Shown: positions 1 to 12,728, counted from the first letter of the stretch. The stretch: DNA of 64,000 nucleotides from Pleurodeles waltl (GCF_031143425.1 NC_090450.1:216081442-216145441), one strand, 5' to 3'. The notes: a model not told the origin generated them from the sequence alone. A program made the numbers and translations.

Positions 1-373
1 GAAAATGTGTCACGCACCGAATGCAATGAAATGGTTTGTATTAGAAGTTATGAAGTGCCCTAAGCGCAGACATGATGTTGATTGCCTGCTTACAATGAGT
101 GCAAATAGATGGATTTGGATGGCCAATACCGTGAAGGAAGGATTAAATCAACAGGTAGAATGGCAGGAGTTGGCAACTTTATAGTGTTTGACTGGTATCT
201 TTATGGTACATGATTGTAGGGATGTGCTGCAATTCTTTTTCTTCCTTGTTTGATACCTTTTGGCTGTGGGATTATGAGGGTTGCATAGGTTGAGGGTGCT
301 GACTCTGGCTTCACCTACTGGTAGTTTGCTTTCTTGAGTGAGATCCAGTATTTATGTGCTCCGGGGATGTGAT
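1..373. other. No recognised feature
   Basis: No gene, LTR end or tandem repeat could be identified in this A/T-leaning stretch. It precedes a short LTR-derived segment and is probably diverged repeat DNA. Confidence 0.4.
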
Positions 374-816
374 TGTAGGAAGGTGGCTTTCTTCTAGCAT
401 GGTTACCCCCATTTTTGGCATGTTTGTCACTGTTTGTCAGTGCTTTTTTACTGGGTGGCAAAAGAAATGCAGCAGCCCATAAGGATCTCCTGGAACCACA
501 ATGCCTGGGTACCTAGGTACCATATACTAGGAACTTATAAGGGGGGGTCCAGTGTGCCAATTAGAATTGGAATATGGAGTCACTAAACTGTAGTGACAAA
601 TTTGGTAAGTAGAGAAAGCATAAGCACTGGAGTTCTGGCTAGCAAAACTCCAGTGACACAGTTAAGCATACTGACAACACACATAGGCCACAAACCATGA
701 ACACTGGGGTCCTGGCTAGCAGGATCCTAGTGAGACAGTAAAAAGAAAACTGCCAAACACTCACAAACTGGCCAAAAATGGGGGTAACCGTGCTCCCAAG
801 AGGCTACTTTCTCACA
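374..816. mobile_element. Back-to-back LTR-start fragments (Gmr1-like LTR superfamily)
   Basis: The left part (374 to about 455) begins TGTAGGAAGGTGGC and reads like the 5' end of the long LTRs found later in the window, including a TTCTAGCATGGTTACCCCC block. The rest (about 456-816) is the same LTR 5' region on the minus strand and ends GGCTACTTTCTCACA, the complement of the LTR start at 37873 and 41594. The minus part also holds the GGTACCTAGGTACC box shared by all these LTRs. The piece therefore looks like two LTR starts facing outward. No convincing target-site duplication flanks it. It could be an inversion within one LTR or two nested partial insertions. Confidence 0.7.
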
Positions 817-1598
817 ACATGACACTAAATACCACAGGGCACAACCACTTGCATCAAACCTTCATGGGAGGGACAAAGGCATGTTGTGGCTTCACTCTCA
901 GAGGCAAAGCAGATCTTTGATCTAACTGTGGAGACTGCTGAGCTTGGGGCTCCCAGGCTGTAAGGAACACAGAGTCTGAGTGGTGTACACTTCTTAAGCG
1001 ATCAAGGCAGAACAATTCCAGCCCCATATAAATCGAAATCAGCAAGGTTCAGTTGTTGGAACACCTACGTCTCTCTGCTGCTGATAATTACCAGCACAGT
1101 GACTAAGTGACAGATTGGCAGGAATAAGGCCATGCGCAGTCCAGGTCTCGCTCGAAACTCCACTGCGCGGCTATGAGGCGCTTTAAGCATACCACTTGTC
1201 ATCCCCTCTTGTTCCGAAGGTGGACATCAGCGTCGTCTGCCCTGTGGCAAAGCTCTTAGAGCTGCAGGTTCAGGATATTGGTGGACAAGATGCACTTATC
1301 AGTTCTATTCCATGAAGGGACTACAATTGTCATGTTTTTAGAGACAGCAGCCATCTTGGGGTGTGGCAGGCCTGTAAAGCAGAGCCACACCCAAGCATGT
1401 TGCTCACTATTTTGAAGACTTCGATGCAGTCAGACCTCGTTGGGGTTCCTCTGAAGAAGAGCATATTTCCTGCATGGCAGATGGACGGCAAATCGGAGTA
1501 CCCTTGTTTCCATGGTGAATTCAGATACGAGTAGGTCGTACTCGTAGCGGTAAGGTCTAGATGAGCCAAATCTTGAAGGGAGTTGTATTTCCAAAAGG
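817..1598. other. Unassigned sequence
   Basis: No gene was recognised. A short perfect inverted repeat with 8-base arms TACGAGTA/TACTCGTA lies at about 1526-1546. Short open frames here have no recognisable domains. The stretch runs into the 46-bp satellite. Confidence 0.4.
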
Positions 1599-2452
1599 TA
1601 AAGCGCCACTTAGCACAACGAGCAAAGCGTTTTCAGTTTTCAGAGTAAAGCCGCCTTGGCGCGACGATTAAAGCGCTTCAGAGCACAGAAGTAAAGCGCC
1701 CCTTATTACAACGAGCAAAGCGCTTCAGGACACACATGTAAAGTGCCCTTAGCACGGCAATCAAATCGCTTCAGTCCACATTAGGAAAGCATCCTTGGCA
1801 CGGTAATTAAAGCGCTTCAGTCCATGTGAGGAAAGCGGCCTTGGCACGGTAATTATAGCGCTTCAGTCCACATGAGGAAAGTGGCCTTGGCACGGTGATT
1901 AAAGCGCTTCAGTCCACATGAGTAAAGCGCCCTTGGCACACCAATCAAAGCGCTTCAGTCCACATGAGTAAAGCGCCCTTGGCACAACACTTAAAGCGCT
2001 TCAGTCCACATGAGTAAAGCGCCCTTGGCACTACAATTAAAGCGCTTCAGTCCACATGAGTAAAGCGCCCTTGGCACAGCAATTAAAGCGATTCAGTTCA
2101 CATGAGTAAAGCGCCCTTGGCACAGCAATCAAAATACTTCAGTTCACATGAGTAAAGTGCCCTTGGCACAGCAATCAAAGCGCTCCAGTCCACATGAGTA
2201 AAGCGCTCTTGGCGCGGCAATCAAAGCGCTTCAGTCCACATGAGGAAAGCGCCCGTGGCACAGCAATCAAAGCTCTTCAATCCACATGCATAAAAAGCCC
2301 TTGGCACAACAATCAAAGTGATCCAGGCCACATGAGTAAGGCGCCCCTTAGCATAATGAGTGGAGAGTAGTGCTTCAGATAAAACAAATGAAAGAGCTAT
2401 CTGGCATACGAAACAAAGCACTTCAAGTTCAATGAGTAAAAACTTTCTGGCC
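1599..2452 (+). repeat. 46-bp satellite made of two 23-bp half-units
   Basis: About 18 head-to-tail units of 46 bp. Each unit has two halves of 23 bp, both opening with AAAGCGC: one continues TTCAGTCCACATGAGT, the other CCTTGGCACAGCAATC. The exact 46-base period is visible between the AGTAAAGCGC boxes at 1921 and 1967. Outer units (before about 1780 and after about 2330) are more diverged than central ones, the usual pattern for a satellite homogenised from the middle. No transcript or protein is suggested. Confidence 0.93.
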
Positions 2453-3819
2453 TTTATAGTTGTGAATGTGAAAGTATTTTTGGAGATAAGCAAATTATAG
2501 TTTTCATTGTTTTTTGGAAAGCATAACATGTGAAAAGCATATTTAATTATTTGAAATTTTCTAGGTCATGATCAAAGGTTTTATGTTATGAATGCATAGA
2601 TGTTACAGGATTGATATTCAGAGTATGTTCATAGTCTAAAGCTCTTGCCATCTCTTGGTTCTGAGGTTGTAGTTTGTTCTTGTTCCATGATTCAAAGAAG
2701 GGGCTTTGCCCTCGCTTCAAAAGGGGTCTCCATCTGATATCAAGGAGACGCATTTAGTCAAGAGTAATAATAGCTATAATAGCTTTCTGAGTTGGTGACA
2801 CTGGGAGGTGGGCCTTTTGTTCAGCAACGTGCAGATCCCGAGGAAAGGAAACTGTGACACAGATCTTCTTGGCAAAGCTCCCCCTTTTTCAATCCATGTT
2901 AGCCTGCCCTGCAGGGAGACTGGTTCTGCATCAATTTTTTTCTTTCTCTCCAGGGACCGGGTCAGGGACAGGCTTTGGACCAAAGTCATCCTAACTATTA
3001 TCCACTCAAAGACCCTTTTCAGAGTAGAGGATGATCGCAACCTACAATTCTTCTTTCTAATGTTTCATACATATTCCTGTTATACATGTTTGGGGTTTGG
3101 GAGGGAAGTGAAAGAGTATGTACCAGCCATCATCCTCCACAATAGCTAAACGTCGGGTCTTGGGAGAGAATAGTGAATATTCCCACACTATCAGTCTTTA
3201 ATGATCACTAATGCTCCCCTAAATAAGTTTGTGAAATATAATTTTTGAAATCTCAATAACCCCTCCAAGTGACTAGGTAGCTCTGGGGGAACTTCACTCG
3301 CTGGGTGCTGCAATCTGCATACTTCAGGAGTTCCATCTCCTGAGGGCAGATACACGTTGATTCCATTTACACAAGTTACCACCCCATTACCATACAAATT
3401 CTGCTCCATAAAATGGGAGTGGCGATTCTTATTTCTACACCCATTTGGTTCACTAGACACAGTCAGAAAGTGGATAAAAATAGCAGGTGGCTGATTGCCA
3501 ATGGCTTTTCGGACACCAAAATGATCTGCATAGTTTCTGTTTATGTCCCCAACTACAGCCAAAATCATTCTTAAGGGATATACTACTGACCATTACGGCA
3601 CTTGCAGTAGGCCCCCTTGATCATTGGGGGACAATTTAATACATTTCTTAGAGCACCAGGAGATTACAGCCTCAAGGTGGGAACTCATGTTATCTACTGA
3701 GAATCAAGCATGGCTGGCAGACCACCCTTTCACAATCAACTACTCTCCTTACTGAGCGTCACATGGCATAAATACACAGAAATGTGCCTTCATATTTGTA
3801 GCCAAAATGTTTTTCCCAT
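2453..3819. other. Unassigned sequence with one unrecognised minus-strand open frame
   Basis: No known element was recognised. A 125-codon open frame lies on the minus strand at 3191-3568. It has no motif I recognise, no visible partner exon or splice context, and no signal peptide or membrane segment. It may be chance or an old element fragment. Confidence 0.4.
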
Positions 3820-6800
3820 CCGCGAACTACAATTACCTATTCAGATATAACTGTACAGAAATGCCTTGGGTTGAAGGCAACCAGATTGGAGCCACCTGTT
3901 GTGACTCATTTTGCTCGGCCTAGGCAATTTACACTCAGGTAGTATAGAGGAGAGATCCTTCTATTAGGACCAATATGAAAATTGTTGAGTCAAGTTGATC
4001 TTCATGGGAGAAAGGATGGTTTCTTATTTGCTAGAGCTCATTAGAAATGAATTCGCCATTGGGTGGCACAGTAGACCCATGTTTTGATGGAAATGTTGCT
4101 TGGCTCAGGCTAAATCCTTATAGGAGGAAGTAGTGTGTTTGAAAAACAAAATACATATTTGTGAGCTGATGTGATTGTCCTGTAAGATAACTGTAATTAT
4201 CTATTCAGATATAATTGCACAGAAATACATTGAGGTTAGGGCACCTTGTTTGGTGCCACCTCTTGGACAAATTCTGCTAGGTTCAGAAAATGTACATACA
4301 TAAATTATAGGGGGATTCTTCCTTCATTAGAATCAGTGAGAACATCGATTTTGATGGGAGAAAGGATGGTTACTTATTCATCTATCACTCTATAAGAATA
4401 CATTGGTTGGAGGGTTGCACAGAGGGCACAGATGGAAAAGTTGCTTGGCGGATGTGGTGTGTTTGAAAAACAAGTACATATCTGTGAGCCAATGTGATTT
4501 TCCAATAAGACAACTGCAATTACCTATTCGGACATAACTGCAGAGGAATGCTTTGAGGTGAAGGCAACCAGTTGGGTGTCACCTATTGTGCCATATTTTT
4601 CTTGGTTCAGGCAATTTACATACAGCTAGTATAGACGGGTGCTTCCTGAATTGGGATCAATATGACAATTGGTAGACCATGTTGATCTCCATGGGAGAAA
4701 GGATTGTTTCTTATTCATCTAGAGCTCTATGTGAATGAATTGTATGGTGGAGGGCACAATGAGCCCATATTTTGGTTAAAACGTTGCTTGGCTTAGATTC
4801 AATACTTATGAATCTTGTAGGGGGATGTGGTGTGTTTTAAAAGCAAAGTACATATTTGTGAGCCTCTGTGATTTTCTCATAAGACAACTGCAATTACATA
4901 TTCAGTCATAATTGCATAGAAATACTGTGAGTGGAGGGCATCCAGTTTGGTGCCACCTGTTGTGACAAATTGTGCTCGGCTCAGGCAACTTACATACAGG
5001 TAGTGTAGAGGGGACCTTCCTTTATTAGGATCAATATGACAATTTGTGGACCAAGTTGATCTTCATGGGAGAAAGGATGGTTTCTTAATCACCTACAGCT
5101 CCTTAGGAATGCATTAGTCAATGTGATTTTCCTATAAGACAAATGCAATTACATTTTCAGACATAACTGCAGAGGAGTGTACTGAGGTGAGGGCAACCAG
5201 TTTGGTGCTAAAAGTTGTGACATATTTTACTTGGGTCAGGTAATTTACATACAGTTAGTGTAGAGGGGAGCTTTCTTTATTAGGATCAATATGAACATTG
5301 GTAAGCCAAGTTGATCTTCATGAAATAAATTGTGGTTTCTTATTTTCCTACAGCTCTGTAGGGGTGCATTGGCTGGTGATTGGCACAATGGGCCCATGGT
5401 TTGGTTAAAATGTTACTTGGCCCAGGCTAAATACTCATGGGTATTGTGGGGGAATGTGGTGTGTTTGAAAAACAAAATACATATTTCTGAGACAATGTGT
5501 TGTTTCTGTAAGAGAACCACAATTAACTATTCAAATGTAACTCTTTGCGAATAGATTGAGGCCAGAGCAATCAGTTTGATGCCACCTGTTATGACAAAGT
5601 ATGCTTGTATCAGGCAATTTACAAACAAGTAGTTCAGAGGGGAGCTCCCTTTATACAAATCAACATGAAAATTGGTGAGCCAAGTTGATCTTCATGAGGG
5701 AAAGGATGGTTTCCTATTTGCCTAGAGCTCATTAGCTCATTAGGGATCCATTGAGTAGAGGGTGTCACAGTGGACCCATGAATTGGTTTAAACGTGGTGT
5801 GGCTCATGATCAATCCTTAAATATGTTGTAAGGGGATGTGATGTGTTTGAAAAACAACATTCATATTTGTGAGTCAATGTAATTTTCCTGTAAGACAACT
5901 GCAATTAACTTTTCAGACGTAATTACATAGGAATGCATTGAGTGGAGGGCATCCAGTTCGGTGCTACCTGCTCTGACAAACTTTGCGTGGCTAAGGCAAT
6001 CTACATACAGGTAGTATAGAGGGGAGCTCCCTTTATTAGGACCAATTTAAAAATTGGCAACCCAAGTTGATCTTGATGGGAGAAACAATGTACACTTCTT
6101 TGTCTATAACTCCATGGGGATGCATTGTCTAGAGGGTTGCACAAGGGGCACGGATGGAAACGTTGCTTGGCTCTGGCTAAATCCTAATGTCTTTGTAGGG
6201 GGATGTGGTGTGTTTGAAAAACAAAGTACAAATTTGTGAGCCAATGTGATTTTCCTACAAGACAATTGCAATTACCTATTCAAATATAACTGCAGAGGAA
6301 TACAAGCAGGAAAGGGCAACCAGTTAGGTGCTACCTACTGTGCCGAATTTTGCTTGACTCAGGCAATTTATATAAAGGTAGTATAGAGGGGAGCTTCCTT
6401 CATTAGTATCAATAAGACTTTTGATGGACTAAGTTTATCTTTATGGGAGAAAGGATGCTTTCTTCTTCACCTACAGCTACTTAGGAATGTATTATCTGTT
6501 GGGGGGCAGAGTGGGCCCATGTTTCAGTTAAAACCTTGTTTGGCTCAGACAAAATCTTGTAGGGGGATGTGGTGTGCCTGAAGAACAAAGTACATGCATG
6601 TGAGCCGATGTAATTTTCCTATAGGACAACTGCAATTACCTGTTTAGATGTAATTCTTAGGAATAGATTAGGCCAGGCAACCAGTTTGGTGTCCCTTGTT
6701 GTGACACATTTTGATTGGCTCAGGCAATTTATATATAGGTAGTGTAAATGGAAGCTCCCTTTATTAGGACCAATTTGAAAATTGGCGAGCCAAGCTGATC

Positions 6801-9800
6801 TTGATGGGAGAAACAATGTATACTTATTTTCCTATAACCCCATAGTAATACATTACTTGGAGGGTTGCATAGTGGGCATAGATGGAAACGTTGATTGACT
6901 CAGACTAAATCCTTATGGTTTTGTAGGGCGATGTGATGTGTTTGAAAAACAAAGTACATATGTGTGAGCCAGTGTGATTTTCCTATAAGAGAAATGCAAT
7001 TACCCATTCAAACATAACTGCAGAGGAATGCAATGAGGTGAGGATAACCAGTTGGGTACTACCTGTTGTAACACATTTTGCTTGGCTCAGGCAATTTACA
7101 TACAGCTAGCGTAGAGGGGAGCTTCCTTTATTAGGATCAATCTGAAAATTAGAAAGCCAAGATGATATTCATGAGAGAAAGGATGGTTTCTTATTCACCT
7201 ACAGCTGCGTGAGGATTTGCTTGGCTCAGACAAAATCCTTATGGCTCTTGAAGGGGGATGTGGTGTGCCTGAAGAACAAAGTACATAATAAGGTTTTTCC
7301 TGTAAGAGAACCCCAATTACCTATTTGGATGTAACTTCTTAGGAATAGATTGAAGCCAGGGCAACCATTTTAGTGCCACCCATTGTGACACATTTTGCTT
7401 AGCTAAGGCAATTTTCATAGAGGTAGTTTAGAGGGGAGCTCCCTTTATTAGGATCAATCTGAAAATTGGTGAGACAAGTTGAACTTCATGAGAGAAAGGA
7501 TGGTTTCTTATTCACCTACAGCTGCATAGGGATGGATTGGCTGGAGGGTGGCACATTGGCCACTGATGGAAACATTGCGTGGCTCAGGATAAATCCTTAT
7601 AGATCTTGTTGGGGGATGTGGTCTGTTTGACAAACAAAGTACATATTTGTGAGCCAATGTGATTTTCCTCTGAGACAACTGCAATTACCTATTCAGACAT
7701 AGATGCAGAGGAATGCAGTTGGGTGCCACCTGTTGTGACACATTTAGCTTTGCTCGGGTAATTAATATACAGGTAGTGTAGAGCAGAGCTCCCTTTATTA
7801 GGATCAATATGAACATTGGTAAGCCAAGTTCATCTTTATGGGAGAAATGATGGTTTCTTAATCTCTTACAGCTCCTTAGGAACGCCTTAGCTGTTGGTTT
7901 GAACAGTGGGCCCATGTTTTGGTTAAAACGTTGCTTGGCTCAGACTAAATCCTTATGTCTCTTGTAGGGGGATGTAGTGTGCTTGAAAAACAAAGTGCAT
8001 ATTTGTGAGCCAGTGTGATTTTCCTATAGTACCACTGCAATTACCTATTCAGATGTAATTGCATAGGAATGCATTGATTGGAAGGCATCCAGTTTGGTGC
8101 CACTTGTTGTGACAAACTGTGCTCAGCTCAGGCAGTTTACATAAAGGGAGTGTAGAGGGGATCTTCCTTTATTAGGATCAATCTGAAAATTGGTGACCGT
8201 AGTTGATCATGAGAGAAAGGATGGTTACTTATTTGCTATAGCTCCATAGGAACGTATTGGCTGTTGGGTGGCACAGTGGGCCCATGCTTTGGTAGAAACA
8301 TTGCTGGGCTCAGGTTAAATCCTTATTGACCTTGTAGAGTAATGCGGTGTCTTTGAGAAACAACAAAATATATATTTGTGAGCCAATGTGTTTTTTCTGT
8401 AAGAGAACCACAATTACCTATCCTGATGTAACTGCTTAGGAATAGATTGAGGCTAGGGCAACCAGTTTGGTGCCACCTATTGTGAGAAATTTTGCTTGGC
8501 TCAGGCAATTTACATACAGGTATTTTAAAAGGGATCTCTATTTATCTGGATCAATATGAAAATTGGTGAGCCAAGTTGATATTCATGAGAGAACGGATGG
8601 TTTCTTAATCACCTAGAGCTGGGTAGGGATGCATTGGCTGTTGGGCCTTTGTGTTGGTGGAAGTGTTGCTTGGCTCAGGATAAATCCTTAAGTATTTGTA
8701 GGGGGATGTGATGTGTTTGAAAATTAAAATTCTTATTTGTGAGCCAGTGTGATTTTTGCTATAGGAGAACTGCAATTACTTATTCAGATATAACTGTTTT
8801 AGGAATGCTTTGAGGTGAGGGCAACTGATTTGGCGGCACCTGTTGTGACAAATTTTGCTCGGCTCAGGTAATTAACACATGGGTAGTATAGAGGGGAGTT
8901 CCCTTTATTATGACCAATATGAAAACTGGTGAGACAAGGTGATCTTGACGGGAGAAACATTGACACTTATTTGTCTATAACACTGTAGGAATGCATTGTC
9001 TGGAGGGTTGCACAGTGGGCACAGATGAAATGTTGTTCGGGTCACACTTAATCCTTATGGAACTTGTAGGAGATGTGGTGTGCTTAAAAAACAAAGTACA
9101 TATATGTGAGAGAAAGTGATTTTCCTGTAAGACAGCTGAAATTACCTATTCAAACCTAATTGCATTGGTATGCATTTAGTGGAGAGCATCCAGTTTGGTG
9201 CCACCTGTTGTGAAAATGTTGCTCTGCCCAGGCAATTTATATACACGTAGTGTACAGGGGAGTTCCTTTATTAGGAACAATATGAAAATTGGAGAGTGAA
9301 GTTGATCTTGATGGAAGAAATAATGGATAGTTATTTATTTATAACTCTATAGGAATGTATTCTCTGGAGTGTAGCACAGCCAGGTTGATCTTCATGAGAG
9401 AAAGAATGGTTACTTATTCGTCTTCAACTCAATAGGAATGCATTAGCTGGAGAGTGGCGCAGTGGACACAGGTGTAAATATTGCATGGTTCATTTGAAAT
9501 CCTTATGAACATTGTAGGCAAATGTGGTGTGTGTAAAAAAAAATATATTTGTGAGCTAATGTATTTTTCCTATAGTAGAGCCACAACTACATATTCAGAT
9601 ATAAATCCATAGGAATGGAAGGAGTCCAGGGCAACCAGTTTGGTGCCACCTGTGGGGTACAAATTTTGTCTGGGTCGTGCTTTTACATAATGGTAGTGTA
9701 GAGTGGGGTTCCCTTTGTTAGGATTAATATTGAAAGCTGGTGAGCCACAGTAACCTTCATGCGTGAAAGGATGTTTACTTATTTGTCTATAAGTTTATAG

Positions 9801-11090
9801 GAATGCATTGGCCTGAGGGCGGCACAGTGGGCACAGATGAAAACATTGCTTGGGTCACACTAAATCCTTAAGGTGCCTAAAGGAGATGTGGTGCATTTGA
9901 AAAGCATCATGAATATTTGTAGCCAATGTGTTTTTCAGATAATAGAACCACAATTACTTATTCAGACATAATTGCATAGAAATGCATTGAGGTGAGAGCA
10001 ACCAATTTGGTGCCACCTTTTGTGACAAATTGGAATTAGCTCAGGCAATTTACATACAGATAGTGTCGAGGGGAGCTCCCTCTATTAGGATCAATATGAA
10101 AATTGGTGAGCCAGGTTGATACTATGCACCTGTAGCTCCATAGGAATGCATTCGCTGTTGGGTGGCAGAGTGGGCCCATGTTTTGATAGAAACATTGCTC
10201 GGCTCAGGCTAAATACTTGAGGACCATGTAAGTGGATATGGTGCATTTGTAAAACAATATACATATTTGTGAACCAATGTGATTTTCCTACAAGACCACT
10301 GCAATCACATTTTCAAATATAATTACCTAGTATGAGGGTACCCTTTTTGGTGCTAAGTGTTGTGGTAAATTCTACTTGGCTCAGGCAATTTATATAAAAG
10401 TACTATAGAGTGATTCTTCCTTTATTAGAATTAACATGAAAATTGGTGAGCCAAGTTGATCTTGATGATTGAAAGGATGGTTACCTATTCGTCTTTAACT
10501 CCATAGGAAGGTATTGGTTTGAGGATGGCACAGTGGGCACAGGTTAAATCCTTAGCTTTATGAAGTTTCTGGGGGATGTAGTTTGTTTACAACATTTCTG
10601 AACCAATGTGAATTTCTTATAGAAAAAGTATGATTACTTCTTCTGAGATCACTGCTTAGGAATGCCTTATGGTCAGGGTGACCCATATAGTGCCACAAAT
10701 AATGATCAGTTTAGACAGCTTACATACAGGTATTGTAAATCGGTGCTCTATTTCTTAAGCTAAATATGAATTTTCAGAGTGATAAAGTTTTCCTATATTT
10801 AGGTGGAAATGTTGCTTGTGTCAGACTAAGGGCCTGATGATGATCTTGGGCAGATGGGATACTCTGACACAAATGTGATGGGTATCAATCCTGTCCACAG
10901 TATTACAAGTTCCATTATATCCTATGGAACGTGTAATACAGCGGATTGGATATCCTTCACATTGGTGATGGAGTATCCCATCCGCCAAGATCGTAATCAG
11001 GCCCCAAATTTTAATAGAAGTAATAGTGGTATGTGTTGTGATTGAAAAACAATGTATTCATAGTATGGTAATGCAGAGTCTAATAAAATG
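3820..11090 (+). repeat. Satellite array of about 365-bp monomers
   Basis: About 19-20 diverged head-to-tail monomers. Landmarks recur once per monomer: AGGCAATTTACATACAGGTAG, then GAGCTCCCTTTATTAGGATC, then AGCCAAGTTGATCTTCATG, then GGGGGATGTGGTGTGTTTGA and CAATTACCTATTCAGA. The AGGCAATTTACA landmark recurs at about 3923, 4610, 4982, 5237, 5608, 5993, 6360, 6720, 7090 and so on; most intervals are 350-385 bases, with shorter ones (about 255 near 5000-5240) marking internal deletions. Divergence between monomers is high, so the array is old. No open frame is conserved between monomers, so short frames here are chance. A 175-bp MITE interrupts the last monomer. Confidence 0.9.
10830..11004. 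mobile_element. Fully palindromic 175-bp MITE (Harbinger-like)
   Basis: The ends are imperfect inverted repeats, GGGCCTGATGATGATCTTGG at the left against a right end whose complement reads GGGCCTGATTACGATCTTGG. Complementarity continues inward (GGGATACTC with GAGTATCCC, then TATTACAAGTTCCAT with ATGGAACGTGTAATA), so the whole element can fold into one hairpin. It sits in the last monomer of the 365-bp satellite, with TAA at 10827-10829 and CAA at 11005-11007. This resembles a decayed 3-bp TWA target duplication as made by PIF/Harbinger transposases. It has no coding capacity. Confidence 0.82.
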
Positions 11091-11155
11091 GAGTTAGATT
11101 AATTATTTAAGGTTGTATTTTATTTAAGATGTTGCTTGCGAATAAAATGCAGGCC

Positions 11156-11318
11156 GAATAAAATGCTTGCCAAATAAGATGCTAACTTTCACCAGCAAAT
11201 ACGACACTGGCTGAATAAGAAGCTAACTTCAGCCTGCAAATAAGATGCTGGCCAAATAAGAAGCTGACTTCAGCCTGCGAATAAGATGCTGACCGAATAA
11301 GAAGTTAACTCCAGCCTC
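11156..11318 (+). repeat. 41-bp minisatellite, about 4 units
   Basis: Four consecutive units of 40-41 bp, typified by AAATAAGATGCTGGCCAAAT followed by AAGAAGCTGACTTCAGCCTGC. Units start at about 11156, 11197, 11238 and 11279. Partial related copies precede the array from about 11135. Confidence 0.85.
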
Positions 11319-12129
11319 ATCTTGAAGCTACAGTAACAAATGAGCGCACAGCTGGCTTTTTTTTCAAAGTTACTGAGATATTAATTGGGGGTGAGGGCTG
11401 TCATTAATTATAACAAACATGCTGATTCTTTCTGCCTGCCAAATTTATAGAGACGCATGGACAAAACAACAATGGCACACTGCAGCGCGGTGTTTACTTT
11501 TCTAGAGCAGATGGGAGAGATTACAGCCCCTACTGTGACAAAGCAATGTGGGGCATATTTATGGAAAAGTTGTGCATCATTCATGATGCACCACTTTTCT
11601 AGCACACTATTGCGCCTCACTTACGATACCATGTGTGCACCATATTTGCAATATGGTGTACCATGTCAGTCGTGTCCAGAGTAGCGTCAACATTTTTGCC
11701 TCTAATGTGGTGCTTTACTGGATTAGCACGTAAATGATGGCGCTAATGCAGGAAAGCACTGGGAGGCCCATTGTTTTCAAAGGGAGCATCATCTTAACAC
11801 CTGAAATAGGCAGGCATAAATAATGAAGCTAAAAATGCCACTGTGAAATCCAGTAAATTTCACTGGGCCCTTTTTCTGGACCTCCATACGTGGGAACACC
11901 CCCCTTGCATACATTATGTTTGGTGCAGGCATAATGTGGCACAAGTGTTGTGCCACCTTAACGCCACATTTGCATTAAAAAAAAGAAAACAATGCAAATG
12001 TGGTGCAAGGTGGCGCTAGGGGCATCATAATTATGCCCCTCTGTTTCCTTTATCCCTCATTCCAATTCCTAACATCTGTTCCTCGTGTTCTCTTTCCATC
12101 CCTTCCTCTCCTCCCCTCTTGCCTATAGC
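11319..12129. other. Unassigned sequence, probably non-autonomous element debris
   Basis: No gene was recognised. The stretch contains the hairpin at 11951-12016 and local inverted motifs near 11630-11670 around ATTTGCAATATGG. Short open frames on both strands lack any domain. Confidence 0.4.
11951..12016. repeat. Imperfect hairpin with perfect 13-bp core
   Basis: CCACATTTGCATT at 11964-11976 is the exact complement of AATGCAAATGTGG at 11991-12003, with a purine-rich 14-base loop between. Pairing extends outward on both sides through GCCACCTT/AAGGTGGC, with a 2-base bulge. It may be the inner fold of a MITE whose ends I could not place. Confidence 0.75.
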
Positions 12130-12728
12130 TTTTTAACTCCTTAGCTGCTGGGTCTTCCCCCCATTGTTAAGCCCATTTTTGGCTATTTGGGATAGTTTGT
12201 GCTTAGGGCCCCATAACTTTTTGTCCATTGTAGAAATGGGGTCTTTGGTTGCCAGTCAGGTTAACTTTCCAAGCAAGGACCCTCACTCTAGTCAGGGCAA
12301 AGGAGAAACCCACCTGGTAAGCCCCCACTCTCCCTCTTGGTAGCTTGGCATGAGCAGAAAGGCTTAACACAGAAGTAATGTGTAAAGTATTTGTACCAAC
12401 ACACAGTAATACTGTGAAAACACTACAAAATGGACACTTCACCCGTTTAAAAAAATTGGTAATATTTATCTGAATCAAACAAGACCAAAATGACAACAAT
12501 CCAACATACACAAGTCAAGATAAAAGTTTTCAAAAGGAATAAGAATCTTACTCATTAGAAAACAATGGAAAGGATGCTGTTACACAAAGTACCTTCTTTG
12601 CATCAAACATAGAGCCGCACAGGCGAGCCTACATCGAAACAGTCAGGGATGCTTTGATTTCTCACTCGCAAGAAAGACCGTGCACTGTTTTTTTCTGCAA
12701 TCGAGTAGGCGCTGCATCGTTTTTCTCT
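12130..12728 (+). mobile_element. Left outer part of the foldback host element
   Basis: This non-coding stretch has the same style as the sequence that resumes after the Penelope-like insertion at 15849, and I treat both as one host repeat split by that insertion. The last 88 bases (12641-12728) are repeated in direct orientation at 15849-15936. I know of no protein encoded here. Confidence 0.5.
12641..12728 (+). repeat. Left 88-bp direct repeat flanking the Penelope-like element
   Basis: It runs from AGTCAGG to GTTTTTCTCT and matches 15849-15936 with about 12 mismatches by eye, without gaps. It directly abuts the start of recognisable Penelope-like coding sequence. Confidence 0.8.

Noticed and set aside
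1599..2452. CRISPR-like array of regularly spaced repeats.
   Set aside because: Both halves of the 46-bp unit are repeated and there are no unique spacers. The DNA is eukaryotic.
10831..10850. CTGATGATGA in the MITE left end as a second hammerhead.
   Set aside because: There is no GAAA at the right spacing and no stem II; it is part of the terminal inverted repeat.
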